In this document: in pieces, positions 28,699 to 38,368 of the stretch
Numbering within the stretch: position 1 is the stretch's first letter
Layout of the letters: every line of letters begins with the position of its first letter
From: Catenuloplanes atrovinosus
GTDB taxonomy: Bacteria; Actinomycetota; Actinomycetes; Mycobacteriales; Micromonosporaceae
Direction of reading: 5' to 3'
NCBI RefSeq assembly: GCF_031458235.1
Contig: NZ_JAVDYB010000001.1
Span: 6,062,001 to 6,126,000, forward strand
DNA: 64,000 nt
Position numbers and translations under genes: made by a program
The notes under the pieces: model-generated
The model's input: the letters and a program-made list of their open reading frames with translations, nothing else
What the model was told of the DNA's origin: nothing
Databases searched by the model: none

Positions 28699-29358
28699 TC
28701 AGGCGATCCCGCAGGTCGCGCCGTTGACGGTGCACAGCCGGGGCGGCGCGTCCTCACCCGTGCGGTTGAACTGCAGCCGCAGCGAGACGGACGCGCCCGC
28801 GCTCAGCGGCACGGTGCTGATGAACGTGTAGAGCGCGCCGTCCCGGCTCATCGTCGCCTGCGGCGCGGACTCCACCCAGAACGTGTGCAGCTCGCCCACG
28901 TTGTCCTCGAACTCGATCTGCAGCGACCAGTGCCGTACCCCCGTGGTGGGGTTGGTTATCAGCACCTCGGCGATGAACGAGTCGCCGTAGGAGTTCAGCA
29001 CGCGATAGGTGCCGGAGGCGTCGGTCAGTTGCCGGCCGGGCGCCTCCGTGCCCGCGATCAGTGAGGTCTCGCCCACGCCGCTCGGCGTCGGGACGCCGAG
29101 ACCCGGCACCCGGGACAGCTCCGGCGAGCCCGGGCCCGGGTCGGACGGCGTGACCGGCTCATCGGCGCCGGACGGCGTGGCGGCCTGCTGCGCGGCGTCG
29201 AACGGCACCAGCGTCAGCGCGGCCACCAGCAGCCCGGTCACCACCACGACCACGCCCAGGACCGGCACCCACGGCACCGACCGGACCCGACCGACCAGCG
29301 CCGTCCGCCGCCCACCGTGCCTCGCCGGCATGCGCTCCCCATCCACGTGTTCCGTCAC
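28699..29358 (-). CDS. Membrane-anchored CBM2-like protein
   Basis: 219 residues. A cytoplasmic basic stretch, one membrane helix (VPWVPVLGVVVVVTGLLVAAL), a Pro/Ser/Gly linker at about 60-115 and a C-terminal beta domain resembling a bacterial CBM2: YRVLNSYGDSFIAEVLITN, VRHWSLQIEF, and SVSLRLQFNRTG, closing with two Cys (LCTVNGATCGIA) that could form a disulphide. CBM2 aromatic binding residues are only partly kept, so cellulose binding is uncertain. GTG start with a TACCCT box 9 nt upstream. Convergent with the DUF397 gene, 15 nt apart. Confidence 0.65.
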   Translation of the reverse strand: MTEHVDGERMPARHGGRRTALVGRVRSVPWVPVLGVVVVVTGLLVAALTLVPFDAAQQAATPSGADEPVTPSDPGPGSPELSRVPGLGVPTPSGVGETSLIAGTEAPGRQLTDASGTYRVLNSYGDSFIAEVLITNPTTGVRHWSLQIEFEDNVGELHTFWVESAPQATMSRDGALYTFISTVPLSAGASVSLRLQFNRTGEDAPPRLCTVNGATCGIA

Positions 29359-29409
29359 GACCGAGTGAGGGTAGCCGGACGGGAGCCCGGATGAACATGG
29401 CGCGTCCCG

Positions 29410-29424
29410 GATCGAGCCTCGATC
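29410..29424. repeat. 15-bp perfect palindrome in a gene gap
   Basis: GATCGAG-C-CTCGATC. It lies between the stop of the gene at 29447 and the start at 29358, where it could act as an operator for the downstream gene or as a short hairpin. Confidence 0.5.
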
Positions 29425-29446
29425 GTGGACGGTCGCCGGCGCGTGC

Positions 29447-29980
29447 CTATGGCCGCGCCTCGATCAGGTCGAGCAGCTCGGGCAGCCCGTCCACGCCCCG
29501 CCCGCAGCGGCGCAGCCGGAGCACCAGCGTGGCCGCGGTCAGCACCGGAGGACCGTCCGGCAGGTCCGGGTCGAGCCGCTCGCGTGCCCACGCCTCGACG
29601 TCGTCCCAGCTGAAGAACCGTTCCCGGCCCGCGGGCCGCATCGGCATCGGGGACGGCGCGCCCGGCTCCCCCAGCGTGCCGGTCAGCCAGGTGCGGAACC
29701 ACTCGGCGGGCCGCCCCAGCCGGGCCGCCGCCTCCGGGACCGTGACCTGGTCGCGCGGCTCCACCCGGATCGGCCGCAGCCCGACCCGCTCCAGGTCGTG
29801 CGCGGCCGAGACGATCGCGGTGGCGAGCCGCGGCGCCGACCGGTCGAACCACACCACGCCCACCTGCTCCTCCGGCGCGACCTCGACCGCGGGCGCGTCC
29901 GGCAGGCCGACCAGCGCGACCGCCTGCGCCTCGGTGGGCGGCGTGTCCACCACCATGCGGAACTGGAACACCGGCATCAT
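29447..29980 (-). CDS. Hypothetical protein with helix-turn-helix-like segment
   Basis: 177 residues from ATG 29980, whose ATGATGA overlaps the upstream stop by 4 nt. The first 90 residues look like a small alpha/beta domain (MMPVFQFRMVVDTPPTEAQA, VVWFDRSAPRLATAI). Residues about 100-150 contain DQVTVPEAAARLGRPAEWF and RERFFSWDDVEAWARE, resembling excisionase/MerR-like winged helix elements that choose DNA or partner sites. No characterised homologue recognised. Forms an operon with the gene at 29977. Confidence 0.6.
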   Translation of the reverse strand: MMPVFQFRMVVDTPPTEAQAVALVGLPDAPAVEVAPEEQVGVVWFDRSAPRLATAIVSAAHDLERVGLRPIRVEPRDQVTVPEAAARLGRPAEWFRTWLTGTLGEPGAPSPMPMRPAGRERFFSWDDVEAWARERLDPDLPDGPPVLTAATLVLRLRRCGRGVDGLPELLDLIEARP

Positions 29981-30237
29981 CGGCCGCTCCCGCCCCGCCG
30001 GCCCGCACGCGCCCGGTGCGTGACGTGGTTGTCCAGGAAGATCATGAGCCGGGTGCCGTGCCGCGCCGGATCGTCCGCCCGGACCGGGACCGAGATCCGC
30101 CGGGCACCGGTCGCACACTCGACCCACCCCCAGAGCGGTCCCTGCCCGGCCCGGATCGTGACCAGCCCGGCCCGCCGGCACGCGGCCAGCGCGGCCTCGA
30201 TGTCGGGGATGGGATGAACAACCGTGACGTTCACCAT
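29977..30237 (-). CDS. Small hypothetical protein
   Basis: 86 residues from ATG 30237, with a strong GGAGGG ribosome site 6 nt before it. Sequence: MVNVTVVHPIPDIEAALAAC, then GLVTIRAGQGPLWGWVEC, and a basic tail (RARAGRRGGSGR). No family recognised. Translationally coupled to the gene at 29447, so the two products probably work together. Confidence 0.6.
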   Translation of the reverse strand: MVNVTVVHPIPDIEAALAACRRAGLVTIRAGQGPLWGWVECATGARRISVPVRADDPARHGTRLMIFLDNHVTHRARAGRRGGSGR

Positions 30238-30532
30238 GTGTCTCCCTCCGGCGGGCGACGCGCCCGCCCGGTAGCCGATGAGCCCGACCGCACCGCGCGG
30301 GTCCGGCCGTACCGGACGCGACCCTCGCCCCCGGCACGCACCACCTTCCACCCGCCACCGCCCCTCCCGGAGGAGCCACCGACAGGGGCCGGCACACCAC
30401 ACCACCGCTGGCCCCCCTTTTCTGGCCCCTCCCCGCCGGCGGCCGGCACGGACGGCACCGGCGGGCGGCACCCGCGACGGCCGGCACCGCGGGGCCGGCC
30501 CGAGCGGGCCGGACCGGTCGGCGCGGAGCGGG
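30238..30532. other. C-rich intergenic stretch
   Basis: Almost 300 bp with a marked C excess on the plus strand and several GC-rich inverted segments. I see no gene or promoter in it; it must hold the promoter for the 30237 gene on the minus strand. Confidence 0.4.
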
Positions 30533-30934
30533 TCAGAGCGCGTCGTCGAGCAGGATCTCGCGCAGGTCGGCGGGGGTCACCAGGTAGACGCCGAGCACGC
30601 GCACGCGCGCCGCCCGGCACACCTCGTAGGTGGCGTGGAACCAGGCCCGGTCGGAGGCGCTCACCGCGCCGGAACCGGGCCGGGTCAGCACCATCAGCAC
30701 GCCCCCGCCGGGCGGCTCGCCGGCGAGCGTGGCCGCGAACGCGGCGACCGTCCCACGCGGGCCGTCACCGTCCGCGAACGGCGGTGGCGCGTCGACCGGG
30801 CAGTGCACGCGCACGCGGTTGTCGCGGTCGCAGAGCACGAAACGCACTCCGTATCGCGCCCGGTCGGCACGGGTGAGCACCCGGGTGAGGTGCTCGTCGA
30901 TCGCCGCCGGGGTGTCCAGGCGCGTCTCGTCCAT
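30533..30934 (-). CDS. Hypothetical protein
   Basis: 133 residues from ATG 30934; the open frame runs further back but crosses the neighbouring GNAT gene in antisense. Features: AIDEHLTRVLTRADRARYG, RFVLCDRDNRVRVHCPVD, and a C-terminal strand-helix part (VLMVLTRPGSGAVSASDRAW, GVYLVTPADLREIL). The layout resembles small actinobacterial proteins of unknown role with an alpha/beta fold. No signal peptide. Confidence 0.6.
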   Translation of the reverse strand: MDETRLDTPAAIDEHLTRVLTRADRARYGVRFVLCDRDNRVRVHCPVDAPPPFADGDGPRGTVAAFAATLAGEPPGGGVLMVLTRPGSGAVSASDRAWFHATYEVCRAARVRVLGVYLVTPADLREILLDDAL

Positions 30935-31013
30935 AGTCGACCATCGTTTCACCGCCGGACGGTCGTCGCCATCCCCCGATAGCGCGCGCTTCGGGCCGTC
31001 ATTCCCCGATAAA

Positions 31014-31460
31014 TCAGGCCAGAACAGGCAGGCGCTTCTCGAAGCAGACGCTGCGCGGGTTGCCGAGGTATTCGCCGTACGCCCCGATCGGGCGGTAGCC
31101 CGCGCTGCGGTAGAGCGACATGGCCACCGGCAGGTAACCGCCGGTCTCCAGGCGCACCACGCTGTACCCGGCGCGGGCCGCCAGCTCCTCCAGCTCGGCC
31201 AGGATGGCCCGGGAGTAGCCGCGGCCGCGGAACTCCGGCCGCACGTACATCCGCTTGATCTCGGCGGTGTCCGGGTCGCGCGTGACCACCGCGCCGCACG
31301 CCACCGCGTGCCCGTTGACGATCCCCACCAGGTACGTCGCGCCCGCGCGCGCCGGATAGCCGACCTCGTCGGCACCGCTCACCGAGGCCAGCTCCCGCTG
31401 CTGCTCGCGGATGAGCGCGTGGAGCTCGGGGTCGGTGCCGGTACGGGGCTCGATCAACAT
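31014..31460 (-). CDS. GNAT-family N-acetyltransferase
   Basis: 148 residues. Acetyl-CoA motif RMYVRPEFRGRGYSRAIL, followed by VRLETGGYLPVAMSLYRSAGY, typical of the compact GNATs of unknown substrate. Preceded by the conserved strand VACGAVVTRDPDTAEIKRM. Monocistronic; opposite end of the gap from obg. Confidence 0.85.
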   Translation of the reverse strand: MLIEPRTGTDPELHALIREQQRELASVSGADEVGYPARAGATYLVGIVNGHAVACGAVVTRDPDTAEIKRMYVRPEFRGRGYSRAILAELEELAARAGYSVVRLETGGYLPVAMSLYRSAGYRPIGAYGEYLGNPRSVCFEKRLPVLA

Positions 31461-31527
31461 GGTCCGAGGTTAGTCACGCCCGTTTTCTACTAGGTTTCGC
31501 GAACATGGCCCGGTGTTGTGGTGATCA

Positions 31528-33018
31528 CTACCACTCACCCTCGGCATCCGCCGCCTTCTCCGACTCCAGGGTCGCGATCCAGGCGGACTCCTCCGGGACC
31601 ACCGTGTGTACCCGGCGGGCCTTGCGCGCCGCGAGCCGGTCGGCCGCGGTGGGCCGGTGGTTCTTCTCCTCCAGGCGCAGGTCGGTGCCGCGCGGGCCGG
31701 CCAGGTACTCGCCGACGTCCGGCTGCCACTCGAACTCCCAGGTGGCGATGCGCACCACGTCGCCCGGGGCGGCACCGGCCTTGGCCAGCGCCTCCTCGAC
31801 GCCGAGCCGGTTGAGCCGGTCCGCCAGGTAGCCGACCGCCTCGTCGTTGTCGAAGTTCGTCTGGCGCACCCAGCGCTCCGGGCGCGGGCCGCGGACGATC
31901 CAGACCGTCTCCTCGGCCTCGGGGTCCGGCTCACCCTCGCGGGTGACCGTGAAGCCGCTGTCGTCCACCGCGACCGGCCTGATCACGATCCGTGACGGCT
32001 CGGCCGGCGCGACCGCCACCCGGTTCTCCTCGACCAGCTTCGCCAGCGCGAACGTCAGCTCGCGCAGTCCCTCGCGGGTCACGGTGCTGACCTCGAACAC
32101 GGTCAGCCCGCGCGCCTCCAGCTCCGGCCGGACGATCTCGGCGAGGTCGCGCGCGTCCGGCACGTCGATCTTGTTGAGCACCACCACGCGCGGCCGGTCC
32201 GCCAAGCCGCCGTACTGGGTCAGCTCCGCCTCCAGCGCGTCGATGTCGCTCAGCGGGTCGCGCTCGGTCTCCAGCGCCGCGCAGTCGATCACGTGGGCCA
32301 GCACCGCGCACCGCTCGATGTGCCGGAGGAACTCCAGGCCCAGGCCCTTGCCGGTGGCCGCGCCGGGGATCAGGCCGGGCACGTCCGCCATGGTGAACAC
32401 GCGCTCGCCGGCCTGGACCACGCCCAGGTTCGGCACCAGCGTGGTGAACGGGTAGTCCGCGATCTTCGGCTTGGCCGCGGAGACCACCGAGATCAGCGAC
32501 GACTTACCGGCCGAGGGGAATCCCACCAGGCCCACGTCGGCGACGCTCTTGAGCTCCAGCACCACGTCCAGCGTGTCGCCGGGCTCGCCCAGCTCCGCGA
32601 AGCCGGGCACCTTGCGCCGCGAGTTCGCCAGCGCCGCGTTGCCCCGGCCGCCGCGCCCGCCGCGCGCCGCCTCGAACGTGGCCTCCGCGCCGATCAGGTC
32701 GGCCAGCACCTCACCGTCCGGGGAGAGCACCACCGTGCCGTCCGGCACCTTCAGCACCAGGTCGCCGCCGTTCGCGCCGTCCCGGTTGCCGCCCGCGCCG
32801 CCGCCGCCGTTCTTCGCCTTGATGTGCGGCCGGAAGTGGAAGTCCAGCAGCGTGTGCACCTGCGGGTCGACGACCAGGCGGACGCTGCCGCCGTGCCCGC
32901 CGTTGCCGCCGTCCGGGCCGCCGAGCGGCTTGAACTTCTCCCGGTGCACCGAGACGCAGCCGTGGCCGCCGTTCCCCGCCTGCAGGTGCAGTACCACGCG
33001 GTCGACAAACGTCGCCAC
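31528..33018 (-). CDS. obg: GTPase Obg (CgtA)
   Basis: 496 residues from GTG 33018 (AAGGGG 6 nt before); the open frame starts nine codons earlier without a ribosome site. Obg fold with its glycine-rich loops ([32 protein letters not shown]), then a GTPase domain ([23 protein letters not shown]) and an OCT domain. It joins late 50S assembly and the stringent and developmental response in actinomycetes. After rpmA on the same strand, the conserved rplU-rpmA-obg order. Confidence 0.97.
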   Translation of the reverse strand: MATFVDRVVLHLQAGNGGHGCVSVHREKFKPLGGPDGGNGGHGGSVRLVVDPQVHTLLDFHFRPHIKAKNGGGGAGGNRDGANGGDLVLKVPDGTVVLSPDGEVLADLIGAEATFEAARGGRGGRGNAALANSRRKVPGFAELGEPGDTLDVVLELKSVADVGLVGFPSAGKSSLISVVSAAKPKIADYPFTTLVPNLGVVQAGERVFTMADVPGLIPGAATGKGLGLEFLRHIERCAVLAHVIDCAALETERDPLSDIDALEAELTQYGGLADRPRVVVLNKIDVPDARDLAEIVRPELEARGLTVFEVSTVTREGLRELTFALAKLVEENRVAVAPAEPSRIVIRPVAVDDSGFTVTREGEPDPEAEETVWIVRGPRPERWVRQTNFDNDEAVGYLADRLNRLGVEEALAKAGAAPGDVVRIATWEFEWQPDVGEYLAGPRGTDLRLEEKNHRPTAADRLAARKARRVHTVVPEESAWIATLESEKAADAEGEW

Positions 33019-33133
33019 TTCCAGCCCCTTAAAGATCAAAAACATCCGGGGGTACGCCGAGAGGCGCGCCCGGGTAACTCAAGGATGCACCGTGCCGGTT
33101 CTATTCCGGTTCGTGCGCATACAACCCAGAAAG

Positions 33134-33168
33134 AAAGCGGGCCGGGGCACGCAGCCCCGGCCCGCTTT
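33134..33168 (-). terminator. Terminator after rpmA
   Basis: A perfect 15-bp stem (33134-33148 with 33154-33168, loop ACGCA), followed on the minus strand by TCTTTC. It lies 14 nt after the rpmA stop. It implies that obg is mainly transcribed from its own promoter in 33019-33133 or by read-through. Confidence 0.88.
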
Positions 33169-33182
33169 CGGAAAAGTCGAGA

Positions 33183-33440
33183 TCAGGCCTCGACCGGCAC
33201 GATGCTGACCGTCTTGCGGCCACGCGTGGTGCCGAACTGGACCGACCCGTGGGCCAGCGCGAACAGCGTGTCGTCGCCGCCGCGGCCGACCAGCTCGCCC
33301 GGGTGGAACTTGGTGCCGCGCTGACGGACCAGGATCTCGCCCGCCTTCACGACCTGACCACCGAAGCGCTTCACGCCCAGCCGCTGCGCCGCGGAGTCGC
33401 GACCGTTACGCGAGCTGGAAGCACCCTTTTTGTGAGCCAT
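33183..33440 (-). CDS. rpmA: 50S ribosomal protein L27
   Basis: 85 residues, standard L27: [60 protein letters not shown]. The N-terminus reaches the peptidyl-transferase centre. 12 nt after rplU. Confidence 0.98.
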   Translation of the reverse strand: MAHKKGASSSRNGRDSAAQRLGVKRFGGQVVKAGEILVRQRGTKFHPGELVGRGGDDTLFALAHGSVQFGTTRGRKTVSIVPVEA

Positions 33441-33452
33441 GAGCTGCCGCCC

Positions 33453-33767
33453 CTACTTCCCGCTGGAGATTCCGGTCACCTTGACGCGGGTCAGCGGCTG
33501 ACGGTGCCCCTGGCGCTTGTGGTAGCCGGTCTTGTTCTTGAACTTGTGGATCCGGATCTTCGGGCCCTTGGTGTGCTCGGCGATCTCGCCGGACACCGCA
33601 ACCTTGGCAAGCTGCGCCGCGTCGGTCACCAGGTCATCGCCGTCAACGAGGAGCAGCGCCGCGAGCTTCACCGCGTCGCCGGGCTCACCCACGAGCTTCT
33701 CGACCTCGATCACGTCGCCCTCGGCGACCTTGTACTGCTTGCCGCCGGTCTTGACGATCGCGTACAT
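33453..33767 (-). CDS. rplU: 50S ribosomal protein L21
   Basis: 104 residues from ATG 33767 ([18 protein letters not shown]), with CAGGGAG 10 nt upstream; the frame is open 17 codons further but without a start signal. Ends with [19 protein letters not shown], as in other L21. Binds 23S rRNA next to L20. First gene of rplU-rpmA. Confidence 0.98.
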   Translation of the reverse strand: MYAIVKTGGKQYKVAEGDVIEVEKLVGEPGDAVKLAALLLVDGDDLVTDAAQLAKVAVSGEIAEHTKGPKIRIHKFKNKTGYHKRQGHRQPLTRVKVTGISSGK

Positions 33768-33970
33768 GAGACGCGGACTCCCTGTCGTTGACAAGCGGCG
33801 CGCAGAATGACGACGCAACCGCTGGCGGATGGTTCAGTGCTCGCGCCGTGCCAGTGAACGGGAGATGACCTCCGAATGGCGCACGCGAACGCGGCGCACG
33901 AAGGTGCGCCAACGGCAAGGGTACGCCATCAGCCCCCGGCCTCCCAACTCGGGTGCCGGGACCGGCCTGG

Positions 33971-34525
33971 TCAGCCGCCGCAGAGCTCGTCCAGCATCGC
34001 CTGGAGCTGCTCCACCTGGCCGCCGCCGATCGCGTTCAGGTCCGCGGTCATGGTGCCCACCTGGGACGCCATGTTGGTCAGCACCGCCTTCAGCCGGGCG
34101 TCCGTGGCCGAGCCCGCCTGCGCGCGCAGCGACGCCTCCCAGTCGTCCAGCGCCTTCTCCGCCGCGGCCTGGGCCGTCCGCCCCTCCGGGGTGTCCGGGC
34201 CGGCCTGGGCGAGCTTGGACAGTTGACCGACGTACTCCGTCACCGCGGTGGAGCTGTCCTTCGTCACGGTGTCGCAGACCGCCTGCGCGTTGCCGCCGGC
34301 CGGGCCGCTGCCCGCCGGGATCGGCACCGAGCCGGCCGGCGCACCGGTCGCGGGCGCGGCGGTGCCGGTGGCGCCCGGCGCGGGCGTGGACGCGCTCGTC
34401 GGCGCGGACACGGCGGCGGACGGCGCGCCGGTCGCCGGCTCCTCCTCGCCGGACGAGCACGCGGCGGAGAACAGCAGCACGGACGCGAGCGCGAGCGCCG
34501 CGGCGGCGGAACGGGGGCGGGTCAT
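33971..34525 (-). CDS. Lipoprotein with helical C-terminal domain
   Basis: 184 residues from ATG 34525 (CAGGAG 8 nt upstream), not the in-frame start at 34597. The signal peptide ends in the lipobox LLFSAAC. An Ala/Thr/Pro/Gly linker (about 25-75) precedes a mostly helical domain with NAQAVCDTVTKDSSTAVTEY, LKAVLTNMASQVGTMTADLN and LQAMLDELCGG; two Cys could pair. No family recognised. Sits between rne and rplU on the same strand. Confidence 0.7.
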   Translation of the reverse strand: MTRPRSAAAALALASVLLFSAACSSGEEEPATGAPSAAVSAPTSASTPAPGATGTAAPATGAPAGSVPIPAGSGPAGGNAQAVCDTVTKDSSTAVTEYVGQLSKLAQAGPDTPEGRTAQAAAEKALDDWEASLRAQAGSATDARLKAVLTNMASQVGTMTADLNAIGGGQVEQLQAMLDELCGG

Positions 34526-34602
34526 GGGGGTGCTCCTGGGTTGGGGCCGTCGACCGCCGTCGACCCTAGCGCGTGCGGGCCGCCCTCGCGCGGGCACACC
34601 GG

Positions 34603-34632
34603 CAGGCCCGGACCGCGCACGGTCCGGGCCTG
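34603..34632 (-). terminator. Hairpin after rne
   Basis: A perfect 12-bp inverted repeat (CAGGCCCGGACC / GGTCCGGGCCTG) with a GCGCAC loop, 13 nt after the rne stop and without a T-run, the form common in actinobacteria. Confidence 0.7.
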
Positions 34633-34645
34633 CGACGGTATGCCG

Positions 34646-37600
34646 TCAGGGGCGGGTACGGCGGCGGGTGCCGCGGCGCGTCCGGCGTCGCCCGCCGGCA
34701 CCGCCCTCGGCGTCGTCGTCCTCGCCGAGCGCGTCCGGGTCCTCGGCACCGGCCAGCCGCGCCGGCTCGCCGTCGTCCTCGTCGCCGTCGTCCTCGTCGT
34801 AGGCCGAGTTCTCGTACCGGGAGAGGTCGTAGCCCATGGTGTCGTCGTAGCTCGCGGCCTCGTACGCCGACAGTGACGGCGCCGGGGCGGCCTGCTGCAC
34901 GATCCCGGACACCCCGCTGGGCGCGGGCGAGATCGGCTCGATCTCGTCCTCCGGCGCGGTCTCCGGCTCGGCCAGCACCGCCTGCGCGGTCGCGGACTCG
35001 GCCACCACCAGCTCGGCCGCCGCCTTCCGCCCGCGCCGACGGCCCTCGGACCGGCTCTCCGCGCGCCCGGACTCCTGGCGCGGCGGTGCGGCCGAGGCCA
35101 CGGCCTTGACCCGGTCGTTCGCGCCGTGGCTGTGACCGTTGCCGTTGCCGTTCCTCGGCTTCTCGCCCACCGGCTCGGTGTGGACGATCAGGCCGCGGCC
35201 CTTGCAGTGATCGCAGGTCTCGCTGAACGCCTCCAGCAGGCCCGCGCCGATCCGCTTCCGGGTCATCTGCACCAGCCCGAGCGAGGTGATCTCGGTGACC
35301 TGGTGCTTGGTCCGGTCCCGGCCCAGGCACTCGGTCAGCCGGCGCAGCACCAGCTCGCGGTTGCTCTCCAGCACCATGTCGATGAAGTCGATGACCACGA
35401 TGCCGCCGAGGTCACGCAGCCGCAGCTGACGCACGATCTCCTCGGCCGCCTCCAGGTTGTTGCGGGTGACCGTCTCCTCCAGGTTGCCGCCCGCGCCCGT
35501 GTACTTACCGGTGTTGACGTCGACCACGGTCATCGCCTCGGTGCGGTCGATCACCAGGTGGCCGCCGGACGGGAGGAAGACCTTGCGGTCCAGGCCCTTG
35601 AGGATCTGCTCGTCGATCCGCTTGTCCGCGAAGATGTCGCCGGTGCCGGTGTAGCGGTGCAGGCGGTCGACCAGGTCCGGGGAGACGTGGGTGAGGTAGT
35701 CCTCCACCATGTGGTAGGCGTCCTCGCCCTGCACGGTGACCTCGCGGAAGTCCTCGTTGAAGAGGTCGCGGACCACCCGTACCAGCAGGTCGGGCTCCTC
35801 GTAGAGCGCGACCGGCGCGCCGCCCTCCGCGGCCCGGGCCTGGATGTCCTCCCACTGCGCCTGGAGCCGCTTGACGTCGCGGGCCAGTTCGTCCTCGCTG
35901 GCGCCCTCGGCCGCGGTGCGCACGATCACGCCGGCACCGTCCGGGACCAGCTTCTTCAGCACGTCGCGGAGCCGCTTGCGCTCGTTGTCCGGCAGCTTGC
36001 GGCTGATGCCCGACGCGTTGCCGTGCGGCACGTAGACCAGGTGCCGGCCGGAGAGCGCGATGTGGCTGGTCAGCCGCGCGCCCTTGTGCCCGATCGGGTC
36101 CTTGGTCACCTGCACCAGCACGGAGTCGCCGGAGCGCAGCGCCTGCTCGATCGAGCGGGCGCGGCCCTCCAGGCCGGTCGCGTCCCAGTTGACCTCGCCG
36201 GCGTAGAGCACGGCGTTGCGGCCGCGCCCGATGTCCACGAACGCCGCCTCCATGCTGGGCAGCACGTTCTGCACCTTGCCGAGGTACACGTTGCCGGCCA
36301 TGGTCCCGGCGGAACCGCGGCTGACGTAGTGCTCGACCAGGATGCCGTCCTCCAGCACCGCGATCTGCGTACGGTCGCCCTTCTGCCGGACCACCATGGC
36401 CCGGTCGACGGCCTCGCGGCGGGCCAGGAACTCGGCCTCGGACAGGATCGGCGGCCGGGTCCGGCGCTGCTCACGGCCGTCCCGGCGGCGCTGGCGCTTC
36501 GCCTCCAGCCGGGTCGAGCCGGAGACGCCCTGCACCTCGTCGGCGACGGCGCGCGGCTCACGGATGCGCACGACCGTGTGGACGCCCGCCTCGTCGGCCT
36601 CGTCCGCGTCGCCCGAGCCCTTGCGGCGCCGGCGGCGGCGACGGCGGGTCATCGGCTCGCCGCCGTCCTCGTCCTCGTCGTCCTCCGGCTCGGCCACCGG
36701 CGCGTCGGCCTCGACCGGCTCGTCGCCGTTGAGCTCGTCGTCGGCGGTGCCCCGGCCACGGCCACGGCCACGGCGGCCACGGCGGCGACGGCGGCGGCCC
36801 GCGTCGTCGTCGTCCGACTCGCCGTCCAGCTCGTCCTCGACGTCGTCCGCGGTCTCGTCCGTCTCGTCCAGGTCCGCGTCGGCGGCCCGGCCGCGGACCT
36901 CGGTGACCTCGTCCTCCTCCGGCTCCGCGACCTCGGCGCTCGCGCCCCGGCGGCGACGGCGGCGGCGCGTGGTCTCGACCGGCTCCGCCTCCTCGTCCTC
37001 CGCGACCGGCGCGGCGACCGGCTCGGCCGGGGGGACCAGCACGGCGGCCGGCGGCTCGGCGCGCCGGGTGACCGGCACCACCGGCTCCGGCTCGGGCGCC
37101 ATGAACAGCACCGGCGGCGGCACCGCGGCGCGCCGGCGGCGGGTGCGCGGCTCGGCCTCGGCCGGCTCCCCGGCCTCGGCCGGCTCCCCGGTCGCGGCGG
37201 CGACCGGCGTGACGGTGCCGGACTCGTCCTCCGGCTCGTCGTCCAGCGGGACCACCACGATCGGCAGCTGCTCGTCGGGCGCGGGGGCGGCGGTCTTGCG
37301 GGTACGCGTACGCGTGCGGGTCGCCTTGACCGGCGCGACGGGCGGCTCGTCGCCCTCCAGCGCGATCGGCACCGGGCTGATCTCCGGGTTCACGCCCGCC
37401 TGCGTCTCCGGGTGCGACTCGGCGCCCACGTGCTCCTCCGCGGCCGGCTCGGCGGCGGCGAGCGCCGGGGCCGCGGTCTTGCGGGTGCGGGTGCGGCGCG
37501 CGGGGGCGGCGGGCGCGTCCTCGCCCTCGCCCTCGGCGGCGGGGACGGCGGCCTTGCGGGTCCGGGTCCGGGTGCGGGTCGCCTTGACCGGCGCGGCCGA

Positions 37601-38368
37601 GGTCTCGGCGGCGGCGACGATCGCGACGGCCTCGGGGGAGATCGGGCCGTCGGTCCCGGCGTCCTGCACGGCGCCGGGTCCGGCCTCGAACGCGCCGGCG
37701 GCGGCCGCGGACTCGACGGTCTCGGCGCTCACGCCGGCCTCGGCGGTCCCATCCGGGACGCCGGGCGCGATCACGGCAGCGGGTGCCTCGGACCCGGCGA
37801 TGTCCGCATCCGCGGAGACGCCGGCATCCGCCGGAACGTCGGGCTCGGCCGGCGGCTCACTCACCACCACCGGCGAGATGACCTCCGTCACCCCCAGCGG
37901 CGCGCTCGCGCCGCCGATCGGGTCGGCCGGCCCGGCCTCGCCGGAGGACGCGGCGCTGGTCACCGCCGCGTCCGCCGCGGCGGGCTCCACCCGCACCGGA
38001 CCCGGGTCGGCGTCCTCCATCGGCGCCGGTCCCGCGTCCAGCGGCATCGGCCCGGACGCGTCCACGCCGATCAGCGACTCGATCGGCACGGACTCACCGA
38101 CCGCCGGGGCGATTTCGTCGTCCGCCGGGACGGTCTCGTCCTCGGCCGTGTCCTCGATCACCGGCACGGCCTGCACCGGGGTGGTCTCGCCGAGCACCTC
38201 GGCGGCGGTGCCGGCCGGCGCGGGGGAATCCACCGGTGCCGGGCGGTCCGGCTCCTGCGTGTCTGGGATGTCCGGATCTGCCGGAGCATCGGGGTTGGTG
38301 CTGTCGACGGTGTTCTCGGCCGGCGTGGAACCGGTCCGCTCACCGCCCTCTGGCTCTTGGTCGAGCAT
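34646..38368 (-). CDS. rne: Ribonuclease E/G family protein
   Basis: 1240 residues from ATG 38368 (GGAG 8 nt upstream). Residues 1-600 are an acidic, Ala/Pro/Glu-rich arm with repeated basic patches ([11 protein letters not shown] four times, RRRRRRRG tracts). The catalytic half starts with an S1-like domain near 680 (GNVYLGKVQNVLPSMEAAF), contains the metal Asp pair in VVDVNTGKYTG (about 949) and VIDFIDM (about 993), and the zinc link CDHCKGRG (about 1056). It ends in an acidic tail. It cuts single-stranded 5'-monophosphate RNA and scaffolds the degradosome; the long N-terminal arm, unlike the C-terminal one of E. coli, is the actinobacterial layout. Confidence 0.96.
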   Translation of the reverse strand: MLDQEPEGGERTGSTPAENTVDSTNPDAPADPDIPDTQEPDRPAPVDSPAPAGTAAEVLGETTPVQAVPVIEDTAEDETVPADDEIAPAVGESVPIESLIGVDASGPMPLDAGPAPMEDADPGPVRVEPAAADAAVTSAASSGEAGPADPIGGASAPLGVTEVISPVVVSEPPAEPDVPADAGVSADADIAGSEAPAAVIAPGVPDGTAEAGVSAETVESAAAAGAFEAGPGAVQDAGTDGPISPEAVAIVAAAETSAAPVKATRTRTRTRKAAVPAAEGEGEDAPAAPARRTRTRKTAAPALAAAEPAAEEHVGAESHPETQAGVNPEISPVPIALEGDEPPVAPVKATRTRTRTRKTAAPAPDEQLPIVVVPLDDEPEDESGTVTPVAAATGEPAEAGEPAEAEPRTRRRRAAVPPPVLFMAPEPEPVVPVTRRAEPPAAVLVPPAEPVAAPVAEDEEAEPVETTRRRRRRRGASAEVAEPEEDEVTEVRGRAADADLDETDETADDVEDELDGESDDDDAGRRRRRRGRRGRGRGRGTADDELNGDEPVEADAPVAEPEDDEDEDGGEPMTRRRRRRRRKGSGDADEADEAGVHTVVRIREPRAVADEVQGVSGSTRLEAKRQRRRDGREQRRTRPPILSEAEFLARREAVDRAMVVRQKGDRTQIAVLEDGILVEHYVSRGSAGTMAGNVYLGKVQNVLPSMEAAFVDIGRGRNAVLYAGEVNWDATGLEGRARSIEQALRSGDSVLVQVTKDPIGHKGARLTSHIALSGRHLVYVPHGNASGISRKLPDNERKRLRDVLKKLVPDGAGVIVRTAAEGASEDELARDVKRLQAQWEDIQARAAEGGAPVALYEEPDLLVRVVRDLFNEDFREVTVQGEDAYHMVEDYLTHVSPDLVDRLHRYTGTGDIFADKRIDEQILKGLDRKVFLPSGGHLVIDRTEAMTVVDVNTGKYTGAGGNLEETVTRNNLEAAEEIVRQLRLRDLGGIVVIDFIDMVLESNRELVLRRLTECLGRDRTKHQVTEITSLGLVQMTRKRIGAGLLEAFSETCDHCKGRGLIVHTEPVGEKPRNGNGNGHSHGANDRVKAVASAAPPRQESGRAESRSEGRRRGRKAAAELVVAESATAQAVLAEPETAPEDEIEPISPAPSGVSGIVQQAAPAPSLSAYEAASYDDTMGYDLSRYENSAYDEDDGDEDDGEPARLAGAEDPDALGEDDDAEGGAGGRRRTRRGTRRRTRP

